Below are positions 39,742 to 52,895 of a stretch of DNA of 64,000 nucleotides, piece by piece. The translations under genes and the position numbers were made by a program. This DNA comes from Lucifuga dentata (taxonomy: Eukaryota > Chordata > Actinopteri > Ophidiiformes > Bythitidae), in NCBI GenBank assembly GCA_014773175.1, contig VXCM01000145.1:25589-89588 (forward strand), written 5' to 3'. Every line of letters starts with the position of its first letter. Positions within the stretch are counted from its first letter, which is position 1. The notes below the pieces were generated by a model. The model made no database searches, was not told where the DNA came from, and saw nothing but the letters and a program-made list of their open reading frames with translations.

Positions 39742-40518
39742 TGTCAAGTTCAAAGGATGGCAGCATGATCAGTCAGAAGACCCTGAACTCAGACTGGGCT
39801 CTCTTTATACACTCGTCCACACAAGATACAGAGAGCGAAGTCCACCCAGTCACCACAGTCTCATTAATGAATATACCCAACTACCAGCATGTCCTCAAGA
39901 ACCTGCTTGATGAGCACCTACTTACAAGGAACTTTGAGGGGGACCAACACTTTAGGGAGGATGGGTCTGTGGCTGCTCATCCTACCACAGCAGGCTCTGT
40001 ATCTGCTCCACACGCCGGGGACTCTGTCACTCAGCTGGTGCCCCATGAGGACGCCCCAGCCTTCTCAGATATTGCCACTACTGCCACTGTGGCTGCCACT
40101 ACCCCACTGACAACATTTGCTCCCACAACACCAAGGCTGCCCATGTCTCATCCGCAGAAGAAGCCCTCCATGGATAACAACAAAGGGGCAGAGCAGGTGG
40201 ATCCAACCACAGACTCCCTAACCACTCGCATGACACAGGATAACAGTGGGACTGCCAGTGACAACAACCTGACTGCCTCCTTGTCCTTGCAAAGAAGTCA
40301 GCCTCAAAGATGGAGTGCTGTTCCTGTAGAAGGCACCCTTGTATCCACTTCAGGAAGGGTGGAGAAAAGTGATGCTAAGGAAACATTGAAAAACAAACCT
40401 AGCCCTGGTTTCCCACTCCACACCTTAACATCTGCGTCCCAATTAGAAGTCAATAAGGACACTACTGCACCATCTAAGAGTATCACAGCCACCACCATCA
40501 CTGCCATTAAAACAGCAG
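39742..40518 (+). CDS. sez6: SEZ6-family gene, exon encoding the Ser/Thr/Pro-rich N-terminal extracellular region
   Basis: This 777-bp exon is open throughout and ends on codon position 1. It is preceded by a pyrimidine-rich tract and AG (39740-39741) and followed by the donor GTAGGC (40519), so it enters and leaves in phase 1. It encodes about 259 residues. Near the start is a VHPVTT...VLKNLLDEHL segment, resembling the VTTAP/LLEEFLQE region near the N terminus of mammalian SEZ6. A long low-complexity stretch rich in Thr, Ser and Pro follows (IATTATVAATTPLTTFAPTT), ending in a Thr/Ile cluster (SITATTITAIKTA) directly before the CUB domain. Mammalian SEZ6 and SEZ6L also have a Thr/Ile cluster there. 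This region is extracellular and probably O-glycosylated; one N-glycosylation sequon (NNLT) is visible. Base composition is clearly richer in G+C than the flanking introns. The start codon and signal peptide must lie in an upstream exon not identified here. Reading past the donor meets a stop at 40536. Family assignment is firm; SEZ6 over SEZ6L or SEZ6L2 is a judgement from recalled sequences. Confidence 0.85.
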
Positions 40519-40918
40519 GTAGGCCTGCAAGCTTTTGATTCATATTTTGTCTGCTGAGAATGCAGAATTTGGAGTTTCTTCTTCCTGACATTTAAAAAAA
40601 TGAGTCCCCAAAGGACAAGAAAATTTAGCACCAGGTCATCAGCATAACTGCTCATTTGCATGCTGTGCATAGGTATTCATCTCTCCACTAGGAATAACAG
40701 AGTTGTTCATGTGTCACAAATAATGTGATGCTGCTGATGTGTCCTGTCTGTCCTTTCCACTGGCCACAGAGGGCTGAAGGCATAGATGATCGGTGACAGA
40801 GAGGAAATCTGCAGGGATAGTTAGAGAGTTCCAGGGCCATGGAGACACAGGTGGACTGTCAGAAAGATCAGTGGTCCGGGAAAAAGGAAATCACTTGTCT
40901 TTTTACTGTCTCTTACAG
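40519..40918 (+). other. sez6: Intron between the N-terminal exon and the first CUB exon
   Basis: A 400-bp phase-1 intron with donor GTAGGC and acceptor TCTTACAG, preceded by a pyrimidine-rich tract. It is very short next to its neighbours. No repeat or second coding signal was seen in it. Confidence 0.85.
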
Positions 40919-41040
40919 ACCCATGCAATCTGAATTTTACTGACCCTGAGGGTAACATTGAAATCCTGCAGCAAGTTGTCTCAGGAGTGGAGTGTAACTA
41001 CTTGGTGACCGTTTACCTTGGATATGGCATTGAGGTTCAG
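40919..41040 (+). CDS. sez6: SEZ6-family gene, exon encoding the first half of CUB domain 1
   Basis: This 122-bp exon is bounded by acceptor TCTTACAG and donor GTAAGT, both near consensus. Its first two bases complete the Asp codon begun by the previous exon (G|AC), and it ends in phase 0. It encodes 41 residues, beginning DPCNLNFTDPEG and ending VTVYLGYGIEVQ. The PC-x-x-NF-[ST]-x-PEG start, the second Cys about 24 residues later, and the VYxGYG[IV]E motif are characteristic of the first CUB domain of SEZ6 proteins. NFT is a potential N-glycosylation site. Human SEZ6 has an equivalent PCSWNFSGPEG...VYPGYGVEIK segment. The domain is completed by the exon at 58103. In the family, this ectodomain is neuronal and linked to dendrite and synapse development; that role is inferred from homologues. 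Confidence 0.9.
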
Positions 41041-41395
41041 GTAAGTGCATGAAACTCACTATGATGTGCCACTTATTAGTGAATTAAAGCTACAATAAGC
41101 AATTTTTCAGTTTTTTTTTTAATCATTATTTATTTTCTTCCTCACTCATTCTGACCGGCACAGGTTTTTAACAGCCCTAGACTGATAATTTTTAAATTTT
41201 GTAATTTTTATTTACATTGGGACAATGTACATTAATATACTGTACAATCAAATGTAAATATACCAGATTTAGCCAAAGTTGACTAATTTTCATCTGTAGT
41301 CCCATGCCAAGATGATACAATGGCTACCTACAATATAAAATGATTAGACAACATGATACATTACATAAAAAACAGATCCAAAAGGTTTACAATAA

Positions 41396-41426
41396 CAAAA
41401 AAAAAAAAAAGNAAAAAAAAAAAAAA
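41396..41426. repeat. Poly(A) tract with N, early in the 17-kb intron
   Basis: A-rich run with a G and N at 41411-41412. The preceding segment (about 41150-41390) has repeat-like texture (TACATTGGGACAATGTACAT, itself a partial inverted repeat) of unknown family. Confidence 0.7.
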
Positions 41427-44400
41427 GATCTCCTGGACATACTTCAGATCCATCATTAAAATACCTTTAAACACAGTCTAGCACTTGAATCAACATCATA
41501 ATCAACAACAATTCAAAAGTCGCATTCCACATCACACAACTGACAGTATAAGATACTCATTATTATTATTTTAATATGGCAAAGATAGGATCATGCAGGT
41601 TTAAACCATACCAATAATACTGTGGCGTGAATGGTAATGATTGATGTTTAGCAAAACATGTTTTAAAGTTAAATATTTTTCCAAAAAATACTATATTTTA
41701 GCCAGTGAGGAAGAACACATATATTTTGGTTCAGCCTCAGCTGTTATAGTGGTTGCTGGTCTTGTGTCGGCTGATGGAGACAGACAGATGGCAAAAGCCA
41801 GGGGGTGAGTGGGTGGATGGGGCCAAATGATGGGGTCTCTCCCAGGTTGAATGTGTTGAATGTGTGCTTGCGAAGTCATTTCACAAAAGGTTGCAAAAAT
41901 TAACTCTGTGTGTGTGTGTCCCTTGGCATTTGCAATTCCTCAAATGCCTCATTTACCACTGGAGACTTTAAAGTATGTCTCTCTGGAGGGCTGAGATAAG
42001 TCCTGACAAATAATATATGTTTGAGAGTGTGTATTTCTCAGAATGTTTCCTCAGGGTAATTTTAGTGCTGTGAAAACCTCTTATAAACATGAGCAACCCG
42101 CAGGATTGCTCATGCAGGATTGCACACATACAATATAAGCATAACTTTTTATCCCCACACATCTATCAGACCTGACAAAGAAACAGGAGGGGAAGGATGC
42201 AGAGTTTGTTTCAGCACCACCACAACAAAAAATGTAGCCACAGTCTAGTAACTGACAGCAATCTGCTGAGACAAACACAGACATGGAGGATGGCTGAAGA
42301 GATTCAACAGCCACGGAATCTGACAGGAACTGAATGAAGTCAAGCATTTGTCAGACCTTCCACTCATCAGTGTCTGAAGCTCTTCTGCCCTGGACTCTGT
42401 CTGGGTGAAAGGTTTTAAAATTAATAAAGGGGATCACAACGGAAACATATGGAGGAGCAGTGTACTCTCACCAGTGTAGGCAGCTTTATTTGAGGGGCAA
42501 CTACACACAATTTTCTTGTATATTTTTAATGTCTTTTTACTTCGGCTGATTTTCAGTTCTTAAAATTTTACATGTATGCAACCACCTCACTCACCTGAAA
42601 TCAGTCAAAAAAGAGCTTACATCAACTTGACAACTGAAAAGAAAAGAGAATGTGTGTGTTTATTCCTAAGAGTCCTGAAAGAATCTTACACTGCATGGCT
42701 TGTAATTATGATGATAATAGTAATCTGAATGCACAGTAATTTGCCAAACAAAATAACAAATTGTTTTGCGATTAAAAGAAATGAAATTAATCTTTACATC
42801 ACTGATTCTCATTCTGAGTATCTACAATTATATCTGTTTTAGTTTATATCACTGAAGAAGTTGTTAAAATGAATGAAAACTTAAATTTAGAACCTTTCAT
42901 GACAAAGTTAACAAGACACAAACAGAGCAATCAAAATCAATATTGCAGAACAAACATTAAGAGGAAAAATCAGTTTTGTAGAAATGTGCTTCAGCTGTGA
43001 CTGAAAATGAATAGAAGATTCAGAGTCAACGTTTATCTTCCCATTTTTATTTATTTATTTATTTATTATCTGACTACGGTTCTGAACTACAAAGAAAAGA
43101 AGTTTGTCATGAATTTAAGTTTGCTTTTATATTTATAGGGAGGCAAAAGCTCTGAAATATAAGCTGTGTCGCAGCATATAGTTGTTTTTAAAATGATTAA
43201 TTCCTCAAAAAGGAAGTCAGTGAAGCTTTGTTTTACCATACATTATGTGGGCATACATTACGAACTTGACAAAAGTAAAATGAAATGAATCAGTCAGGAG
43301 TGCACATTTATACCCCTTACATTATCTTGCTGCAAATAAGTCATCGGCAGAAGCATGAGTTTTAAACAGAGTTACTTATGAGCAACTTTTTATTTTTTTT
43401 CAGATCTGTGTTTAATTAGTATCCATCTGTCCTTTCCTTTGTGTTTACTTCCTAAATGAAGAATTAGGAATTCCTCCCATCAGCCCTCCCATCTGTACAG
43501 GAGGAAATGTGCAAGTTGTTTCAGGCTCCTGTTGTATACATCAAGTGACAAGATGTTTTTTCTCTCTAGATTTTGATTAAATTGGTATGCATACAGCAGA
43601 ATATGTTCTGAATATCCGTTAACCTGCTCAGATCAGTGCTCCGTCGCTTTATTGTGAGAGGCCTGTTTTTCTTCATATTTTATGTAATTTTGATGACGCT
43701 AATCTTCTTTTCATTACAGTATCTGATTGAAAAAGAGGGATCAAATAGATTGCTACTGGAGCATGAGTAAATTGATTGCTTCCACTTTTTTTTTTTTGCT
43801 ACTATCTTCCCCTAGTGTAATTGTGGACATTTTTTGTGTGATAATCAATGAGCAGATTTGTGGCTGTATTGGTATTTGTTGTAAGAACTTAAAGGCACCT
43901 AAACATTTTAGTATTCAGTTTTAGTCCCCTTCACATTCCCCTTGAGTCTGATCTGCTGATGCCAAACATTAACACTGGGAAGATGCTTTCGCTCTACATT
44001 TCAGAACTGAGGAGCCATAGGAGACGCATTATGGTTGAAGTTTTGGCAGCTGGCCTCCATTATGGAAGAGAGTAATCATTACAGCTGACAGACAGACAAG
44101 GGTGAAGGAGAGAAGAAAATGAAGTAAAAGGAAACATGTGAAAGACAGATGCTTTATAATAAATATTTATGTTTAGGAAAAACAGAGACAGCTCCAGACA
44201 GTACCCTTTACTATCCACTATAATTTAGAAATATTATATTTAAGAGTTTGGGAGAGGAGAAGATCGGATCTTTTCTGTGTTCAGTGAATTGTCTTTTCAG
44301 CTGGCAGCTTGCAAAAGAGGGAGGATGACAACTGTATCAAGAAAATTTACTGCACGTAGCCTGACTGTTCAAGCCCTCTGCCACTGCTAACAGCACGTAA

Positions 44401-47400
44401 TGCATTGCCCCATCTGGTGATTCTGCCCACATTACAATTTATTTGCACAGTACTGTTCAAATTTTAGGAGATGGATATAATGGTGACTTTGAGCAAGGAG
44501 ATTAACCCTTAGTGTTATATCAAAAATCCTGTTTAAAAAAGTGTTGCATTTAGACTAGATGCAGAGACAAATGTACCTATTAAAACAATATTGTAATGAC
44601 TTCAGTTTACTAAAATATAGTAAATATAGTCAGTAATAGCTAATATGTACATTGGTTACATTACTTTGTAATAGATACCATACAAATAAACCCACCATTT
44701 TTTTTTTTTTTTACATTTTTGTCTATTTTGGCATATGCAAATGGAAAAGCTTATACAGTACTAGAATAACTGTAAGGCCAAAATGTATGAAGGCCAAGAG
44801 TATGAAGGCTCATTTGAAAGGCAATGACATCTAGCTTCAGGAAAAAATAAATAAAAAATAAATGTTTTGACAAAAAAACAAACAGACAATAAGACACAAC
44901 CAACACTACATCAGCTCAAACATGGAGAAATTTTTTTTTTTCCTTTTTGGTTTTCATCTTCAGTAAGTCGTATTTGAATAGCAATAACTCGACCATGCTC
45001 AATGTTACAACTATGAAAATCACCACATACTTTTTGAATTATGACAACATTTATGCAAAATGTTGACCTCTGGGGCAAACTTTATGGGAGCTAGTGAATT
45101 TAGTGAGTCCCCAAACTTCTTCAGAACCTCTCTCTTTTACTCACTTTACTCACGTCTGTGACTATGGAAAACCTACTGAAGCAGTTTGGTGAGTGTAAAA
45201 CATTATTTCATAACTCAAAACATTGTGGGTCATCATTTTTTCACAAATCAGTGAAACAAGCTGAAGGGAAAATCTCAAATCGTACAATGAATGACTTGAC
45301 TCTATCAATGAGGATGGAAATGATGTACATTTAATTTCTTTTCTGATATTCCAGTCTTTCATAATCAGCTCAGAAATAGCTAAGTAGGGCAGAACTAATT
45401 AGTCTTTCCACTCATATAAAATGCAAATTTTTGTTCTTAAGTCCAGCAAATACAAAGTTGGCTTAGATGTCATGATTAATGCATGTGCCTATCTTATTAA
45501 TAGAGATAACAAAATTATGCTGTGTGTAGTATCACCAGATTGTTACAACCATGTCAAAATATCCATTGTGATTCACTTTTGGATCATGATATATTATTTT
45601 AAAAAAATATTTTCTTTACACAACCAGGTTTACTGCACTTGGCATTTAACATTATTATGAATGTTTTTTTCAGCTTCTTGAAGGCCATTTCTCCTACTCA
45701 TAATAACTAATATGCATAACAATAATTTATTGGCATTTATTCATTCACATTGACATTTATCCATTTGAGCGGTGTTTATTCCGTTAACCATACAATCTAT
45801 TTCATATCACCTGTTATGTTGCCAATTGTGTGGTACTCCCATATATTTTAGCTAAACTCTATATTCTTTATTATATTAAATACATTTGTTTCATGTGATG
45901 TCATTTTGTACGAGCTGCTTTTATAGTTATTTTCTCTTCTATTATTGTTGTAAACCTTATCATGATTCACATTGATTTTTTTGTAATTCTGCTTCTGGAA
46001 ATGGTGTTAATGTAAGTGGTGACACATTGATTTTACAGAGTATCATTAGTTTGTTGAACTCACCATTTTCATATCATCCTGCAGGTCAGAATATGAGCTT
46101 TTATAACCTAAAAAAAACTTTACAACTATAATTTACTGTTATCTGCCAGCTGCAGTGGTCATTTTGTATCACAGCAATAATTTTCACGGCAGGTTCATGA
46201 ATTTTAGTCTTGTGGGGCGTAGATCCTGTGTGGCAAAATGTAGTCGTGGGTGTAACAAATACTATAAACCCAGCTGTATAAATTTAAGGTGCAAATTAAT
46301 TGAAAATAAGGTGAGGATAATCTGATTTTGGTTATCTATGTCTGTCACCTTCCCTTGTCCACAGTTGCTCTTGTAATAAGATTTCAACAGAGGACAGATG
46401 GAGGTTTAGCAGAACTCTGCTCTGGCATTAAAGTACTTAAAATCTGTTTTGGAGCTTTTATATTTGATTAAATGAATCTGTTGAGTTAGTGAGCTATCAG
46501 CTCTCTCCAGGCAATCTGTCCTGCTCTGATTTCTCCTGCTCTGCTCATTGATCTACCTGCTTGAGTCTTAAGGAGCCCTGTCCCAGCTCTGTTTTAATGG
46601 ATGCCACATTCTGCAAAAAGAAAGAATGCATTGAGGGTTTGATGCATTTCAGAAGTTAGACATGGCCAGTTTCTCCCAGTGTCATAAAGTCTGAAATGGG
46701 GGTGTTTCCATTTTCTGACAGTCATTCAGAAGAGATGGTGGAGAAGGATTTTGAGGTCAGGCTTTTCAACAGTTGCAGTGTGATTAGTTCTATTCTCCAA
46801 CACTGAATTTGCTTTTTTCTCTCCTGTTCTCCATCCCTCTCCCAGCTCTTTCACCCTCTCATTTTCTATTTTTTTTTTCAGTTCTTAGTTTTTCCCCATT
46901 TTCCTGTGTTTTCTTTTTCATATTCCCATTGGTCTCCTTTTTCAATTAAGTGTGCTGTCATTAAACCCACTGGTGAATTATCAGAACACAGGGAGACGTT
47001 AACACAGCTCTATCTTGACTGTTGTAAACACTTCTAGCTGTCAATATGCATTTAGCCTGAAAAGTATGGATAATTACATGGCTGCATCTTTTTTTTTCTT
47101 TCTTTTTACTTTGTTGGCTAAAATAATATGACAGAAGGCAATTGTTAAAACAGCACTTTATAATGAAAGTTGTGTTCTTTTTACATTTCCCACATATTTC
47201 ATAAGTGGAGATAGTCCAGTATAGCTAAATTAAAGTTAAATTGTCTCTCAAGTGAAAGAGAACATAGGACTTTTGTTTTACTTGAAACCCACAAACTATC
47301 ATACAGATAAAAAATAAACATTGCTTGAGTCCCAAAAGGCAACTTGAAAAAGTGCAGTTTCTAGGTCATTTATTCATACACAGAAGAGTAAATACGGTTT

Positions 47401-50023
47401 TACTCGATTTCAAAACAAAGCAAAACAAAATTTTACAAACATCTAATGAGCTCAAGACCAAATTGAAAATGCTTATGCTGCTTTCAATTTTATCTACAAC
47501 AAGTTGTGACCGATCATCAGTGAAACACTCTTCTAAAGATGGAGACGTTACAAAGAATACCAAGTGTTTGTGGCGAACCCTGACTTCAGGGTTAACGATT
47601 GGTATTTGATGCTGCCTCTGCGACCATGCTCTTCTGACTCCAATCAATAGTCATGTTAATAAGCAGCACCAATACTTGACAAGCAGTTTCTTCGTGCTGG
47701 GTGAATTGCTGTATTGATCCATGAACTCTCATTTTAATTCCAGTATTTCAAAAGAAGCAAAACACACATTGCACTGACCTTTGCTGAGTGTTGCAGGCTG
47801 AAGGATGGAATTTTAATTTGCTTTGTTAGATTTTTCACTGAAACCATATGATTCAGAACATAACAACAAAAGTGAGTTTTAGACCCTTTTGTCAATTAAA
47901 CATGCATGATCGCCGGTATGGTCCTATTAGAATTCTCTTTAGGAATACAGTAATGCCTGACAGGTTACCATTATATTTCCTTCCCACCTTTGACATTCTA
48001 AATGTGGCGTTTTAACAAGATGATTCAAATGTTTCAGCTATTCTGTGATGCTAGTCACAAGCAGCACAAACGACACAAAAACAGCAGAATGTCATAGGGA
48101 ACCACAGGTGAATGAGCATTGAAGTCTTGCTGCCTTTAATCAACTTGAGATGAGCCAGAAGGAAGCCTTCATCATGTTGTGTCTTTGGGGAGTAAGGCAG
48201 GACATAAAGGAGGCCAGTTTGATCTTGATGAGCTTTTTAGGGTGTCAGGGCTTTGCTGAGATGAGTTTTTATGGGGCCTAGCCATCTCCAGAGAAATGCT
48301 TTCAGGTGACACTAATTGCTCCTCCACCCTGCTAGCTGTCATAAAAGGAGAAGACTGTCTGGCAGAAGGCTCTTCTCTCTCCAACTCCTTCAGTGTCATG
48401 ATGAGGACGGGAGAGTAAAGACGCATGCCAGAAAATATGACAAATAATCAGCAATGCATGAATTTAAATCTATGCAAAAGTGCTCACTGCTGCAAATAAA
48501 CTGAGATGTCAAGGCCCTAGAGGCACCTCGGAGAGTGAAGTTGATTTATCAGAAAGCAAGAATCTCAGTTCATAAAAATGCTTCATATGAGTTCTAACCT
48601 CTGTTCCAAAGGGAGGAAGCTTCCTGAAGGAATTTAACATGAGTAAATGGACACTATTTTGTTTAGTGATCTTAAGAGCTTATAAAAGGCCAACTTAAAA
48701 GTGGCATTAGCAACAAGGAGCATGTTAGCATTGTTAACTTGTGTCTGACTCCAGCATGTCCTCATTAACATTAAGTTTTTGCCGATTGCTTAGGATCCAT
48801 TGTTTTAGGCTACTGGGCAAACAGAAAAAAGCCTCAGCTGTTTTATATAGAGGTGAATGTTCAATTAAGATAGCTTTTTTTCTATAATGAGCATTGGAAT
48901 AACTCTCTTTATGTATGCATTTATCAGGAGATGCAGAAAAAATGCCAATTGGATGTGGCGATTCAGGCTTATTGACATTAAAATACTATGATTTAAAAAC
49001 CTGAGTCTTAGATAGGGGTGATGAAAAAGACTACCAGTGTATTCCACCATACAGACCAGTCAGTTTTATCATGCTAATGATGACACTGCAGCTGGTGACT
49101 CCACTGGCTGCTGATTTATTGCCCCCAGCAGCAGGGTCATTTAATTTCCATGTATAGTGGGATCATTTTGATTACGTACTGCTCATTTCTGCACTAGGAA
49201 TGGCTCCTGTGAGTCTCTGTAAATGTTCATTGCGGAGCATGACCAGATGCTTTCAAGAGTGAATTATCAATAGAGCCCTCCTCTCACCACTAACTCATTC
49301 AAAACACTCAGTACATTAAGTATAGAGTATGCTAATATTTAATAAACAGTTTAATGAATTACGTTATCTTTAAAAAAGTCTATTTTTGACTGATTATTAA
49401 CATTTATTAGAGACAACAGGATAAGTATTTGAATGGTTCATTTTCAGAAAACCAATTTTCTGAATTTTATTGGTGTATTTTTTTTTATTTTAATTTATTA
49501 TTTTTTATTTCTTTTTACACAAGTAAACAGTGGCCTAATCATATGATACAGATTATTTAGTTTATCTGTTATGTGGGACTAACTGTCAGATAGCAGAGGA
49601 GACTAGATGAAAGCCATGCCAGGCTGCTTCTGTTTGGATGTGATAAGATGGATCTTCACCTCTGCTCACTCTTTTCTGTCATAGTTTAACACAGCAGCAC
49701 ATTGCCAACTCCCTGTGCTACAAAGGTCACAGCAAACAGATTATGCTATATAATCCTGCAAATCAAAATCACTACGTTAGATATTTTCTCCATCTTTTGT
49801 ATTCTCTCTCTACATTCCAGTTCTAGGGCTGTCAGTAGTGCTTTGGCCTTGCAGGATGGTCTGTTCATTACAGTGGTTTGATTGAAGAGACAGAGGCTGG
49901 AGGAGGGAGATGACCCTACATGCTCATGCTCTCATTGTGATTGAGCTCAGGACAGATTTTATTGGAGTACTTGGATAAAAAGTGGCACTTGGAAAAAAAG
50001 AAGCACCTAGAAATAGAAGTGTT

Positions 50024-50064
50024 GCTTTTTTTTTTTTTTTTTTTTNTTTTTTTTTTTTTTTTTT
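50024..50064. repeat. Poly(T) tract with an N
   Basis: T homopolymer interrupted by N at 50046. Confidence 0.85.
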
Positions 50065-50970
50065 GCATTTTTATAGATTTTCTTGCACAAACTGATGTTT
50101 TTGTTTTTGTTGTTGTTCTTGTTGTTTTTCCCTCTCAACACAATTCTGGAAATGGAACAACATATTGTGTAGATGAAATCCTCTGATAATGTTGTGATTG
50201 GTGGAGGAGTGTGCTTGGTCAGCCAAATCCCTGCTCTCACAAATGTGTCTGCTGAGGCAAAGCTTTCAGCTGGAGTTGCAACAAGCCTAGTCTCATTACA
50301 GTCCATGGAAACATGAATGTGTGTGTACATACATGCACATACATGTGCACATGTGTGTATCCCTGTAAATGTGCATAAGTGTGTTCGTGTCTGTGAGTAA
50401 GAGAGAGACAGTGAGAGTGGGAGTGGGAGTGAGCAGTGCTCCCTCTGGGCCTTTGGCAGCAATGCTGGTGAAGATAAGGTAGTCTGATGTCTCCTGACAT
50501 GGCCAGTGATTCATAATTGAGGCAGGACAGCTGTTCCTGCAGCACTGACAGGTCCCAGGGTTTATGACAGATGATAAGGCCCTTTGGGGCCAAACTATCA
50601 GTCCAAATGTACACTGTCCACTGTCTGCTCACCTGTCCTTCATAATCCCTCCTGGTGTATGTGGTCACAGACCCATGTTGTGTCTTATCTTACTGCATCT
50701 GAATGTGAGACAAAGTACATATGTGATGGACACAATACAACACCTTGATTATGTAAAACTATGAAATAGTAGAAATAGACATGCATAAAATATAATTGTT
50801 ATAAAGCCTGTAATGTTCTGCAGTGTTATTGTATTGATATATTGACTATGCCCTCCGAAGAAAGTATTTGTTTGTGGGGAACACTGTGTCCAATCTCTGG
50901 ATATTCTGATGTTCATTACAGTGTGATAAACCCTGTGTAACTGCACTTATTCAGACAATTAATAAACAAT

Positions 50971-50990
50971 ATTAACCCTAACCCTAATAA
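50971..50990. repeat. Short telomere-like motif (CCCTAA)2
   Basis: ATTAACCCTAACCCTAATAA: two perfect telomere units. Confidence 0.6.
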
Positions 50991-51392
50991 AAACAATAAT
51001 TACAACTAGTTAGAATGTTAACTGTTGTGTGTTATACTTGCCCATCAATAAAAAAAAATAAAATAAAAAAAAAAGACATTGAGCATTTGCTGCTTCTGAA
51101 ATCACCAGATGGACTAGAGTATAAATATTAAGCAGCAACATAGGTGAAATCTTATGTTTCCATTATCTTCAGGGATGGTCCCACTTTCTCCAAAATACTG
51201 GAGTGAACCAGTTATGAAATCCCACTGAACTTAATTAAAGACTGATGGATTAAATGAGGATTTTCAGGAGTGCACTCTTACGATAATCCTTAAAGCTGAA
51301 CCAAATCCTAGAAAGATACTGGCAAGAGTAAGTAATTTAAGAAAAAATATTAAGCTGATGAATCTTTGATGTTTTTGACTTTTAACACCAAC

Positions 51393-51557
51393 ACAGGTGC
51401 TTTCAATTATTCTGGCTGATTAGACTCTTCTCAGGTTAAAGTTGAGCTGAGTTTTGCAAGGTCATCAACCTCCATATACATAAAAGAATCATTAAGCTTT
51501 AATTCATCCCACCTGAACAGGTGCTACAAACCTATCAGGAAAGTCAGTGTAGCGTAA
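51393..51557. mobile_element. Truncated relative of the outer element at 34032
   Basis: It begins ACAGGTGCTTTCAATTATTC then TGGCTGATTA, the same terminus as the outer element, and later shares CAGGTGCxACAAAxCTATCA (51526) with 35186. Similarity stops near 51557, where the sequence changes to the GC-richer block. The right inverted repeat is absent. Confidence 0.6.
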
Positions 51558-51817
51558 ATACTCGGAAAAGAGGTTGAATGAGTTACGACGTTAGAGTTAC
51601 GATCGAATTTTAAAATATGAAGTTTGCTCTCGTATTATAGGGCACCAGCTCTTTTAATAAGAGCAAAATTTATTTTTTTAATCTCAATATTAGAAAGTTT
51701 TCTCTTCGGATTAATAAAAATCAGTCTCGAATAGTTTGAAGTATGAATTCTTGACCATCAAGTTATACTCCTATTAAACTTAGAAAGACAAACAAGGCGA
51801 TATTCCACAGTTTAATA

Positions 51818-51823
51818 TTTATT
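51818..51823 (-). terminator. Polyadenylation signal AATAAA (minus strand)
   Basis: TTTATT on the plus strand, about 940 bp downstream of the predicted minus-strand start, followed on that strand by T/G-rich sequence (CTTGTTTGTC). Confidence 0.35.
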
Positions 51824-51979
51824 CAAACACAAAGCAAACAAGGAATATAGCAAATGAAGTAAATATGAGTGAGATATTGAATATACTGTCAAGAAACTGA
51901 GCAGCGGAAGTCGGTAAATTTCCGAATAAACCTAAGCTAAGCTAGCGTAATGAAATGTAGCTTTATGAGAGAAATATAA

Positions 51980-52110
51980 ATTTAGAACGGACATTAAGAA
52001 AAGGAATAATTAGTTTGCATCACTTCACTTTGGCATAGACAAGANATTTAGAACGGACATTAAGAAAAGGAATAATTAGTTTGCATCACTTCACTTTGGC
52101 ATAGACAAGA
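51980..52110. repeat. 65-bp perfect duplication around a single N (probable assembly artefact)
   Basis: Bases 51980-52044 and 52046-52110 are identical, with N at 52045. Confidence 0.9.
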
Positions 52111-52786
52111 CTTCTTACTTGGTGGTGGGATCTCTTGATGATGTCGTGGACTCGGAGGGCCTGGGTCCCGCAGGGGCCTTTCTGCAGCGGCGAGGCTGGA
52201 TCGGACAGCGTGGAAAACGGCAAGGTTTGACACAAGGTTTTAGCCAGATATCGAACCGCGACGTTCTGGCTGGTCGGAGAATGGCTTGTTGAAGCAGTGG
52301 GCCGGGTTTTTGCGCCTCCAGGAGTTCACTAAGAGCAGGTCCTTGCCGAGAGCCAGAAGTCTTTGAGCCAAAGGTTCAGTGATGCAACAATTGGACCGGA
52401 TTATAATTACCAAATAAAATCTAAATTAGACGCGTGGCCTTTGCGTAAAATTCAGTCTATTCAGGATGAAGTTGATGAGACCGGCAGGTGAAAAGCACGA
52501 AAATCAAAAATGGGATATTTTACCAAAAAAATGTTTACAAATAGGAAAAGAAACTTCAAGCCAATGGGATCTGGTGATCTTGTGGCTTAACAAATCAAAA
52601 ATCCAGGCGGATTAATTAACAGCGAAGTAAAATGCATAAGAATGTAAGGTAGGAAAACACGTGGACATTTAACATGTAACGCGGACAAAAGATGGAGACA
52701 AAACGTCCTAGAAAGAATGCAGGAACCAAGAGTAGGGAGAGCGAAAAGCAAAAGAGCAAAGAGATCGAGCAGCAGTTCAGCTGTGA

Positions 52787-52895
52787 TTTTTAAACACCTG
52801 CTCTTGCGCGCGCTATGATGTGCACACCCAGTTCCATTGTTTTTGGAAAATCGAGGCTGCTGATTGGACGAAGGACGAGAGAGTGTAGCTATTGG
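52787..52895 (-). promoter_or_regulatory. Minus-strand RNA polymerase II promoter motifs (two CCAAT boxes and TATA-like box)
   Basis: The plus strand shows ATTGG at 52863-52867 and 52891-52895 (CCAAT on the minus strand, the first in a CCAATCAGCAGC context) and TTTTTAAA at 52787-52794 (TTTAAAAA on the minus strand). The spacing of about 70 and 100 bp from the TATA-like box is typical. Initiation would be expected near 52760. Confidence 0.5.

Noticed and set aside
39889..40110. Second open frames inside the large SEZ6-family exon, including minus-strand ones at 40304-40670
   Set aside because: These are alternate-frame shadows of the exon whose own frame joins in phase to both CUB exons.
47325..47647. 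Opposed open frames of 94 and 93 codons, possibly a hAT transposase remnant
   Set aside because: The minus-strand product has some charged, protein-like character, but I could not match a motif, so I did not call a pseudogene.
50007..50668. Overlapping minus-strand open frames of 143-151 codons
   Set aside because: One crosses a poly(T)/N tract, and the others consist of His/Thr/Ser-rich translations of TG/GT-rich simple sequence. No domain or splice structure is seen.
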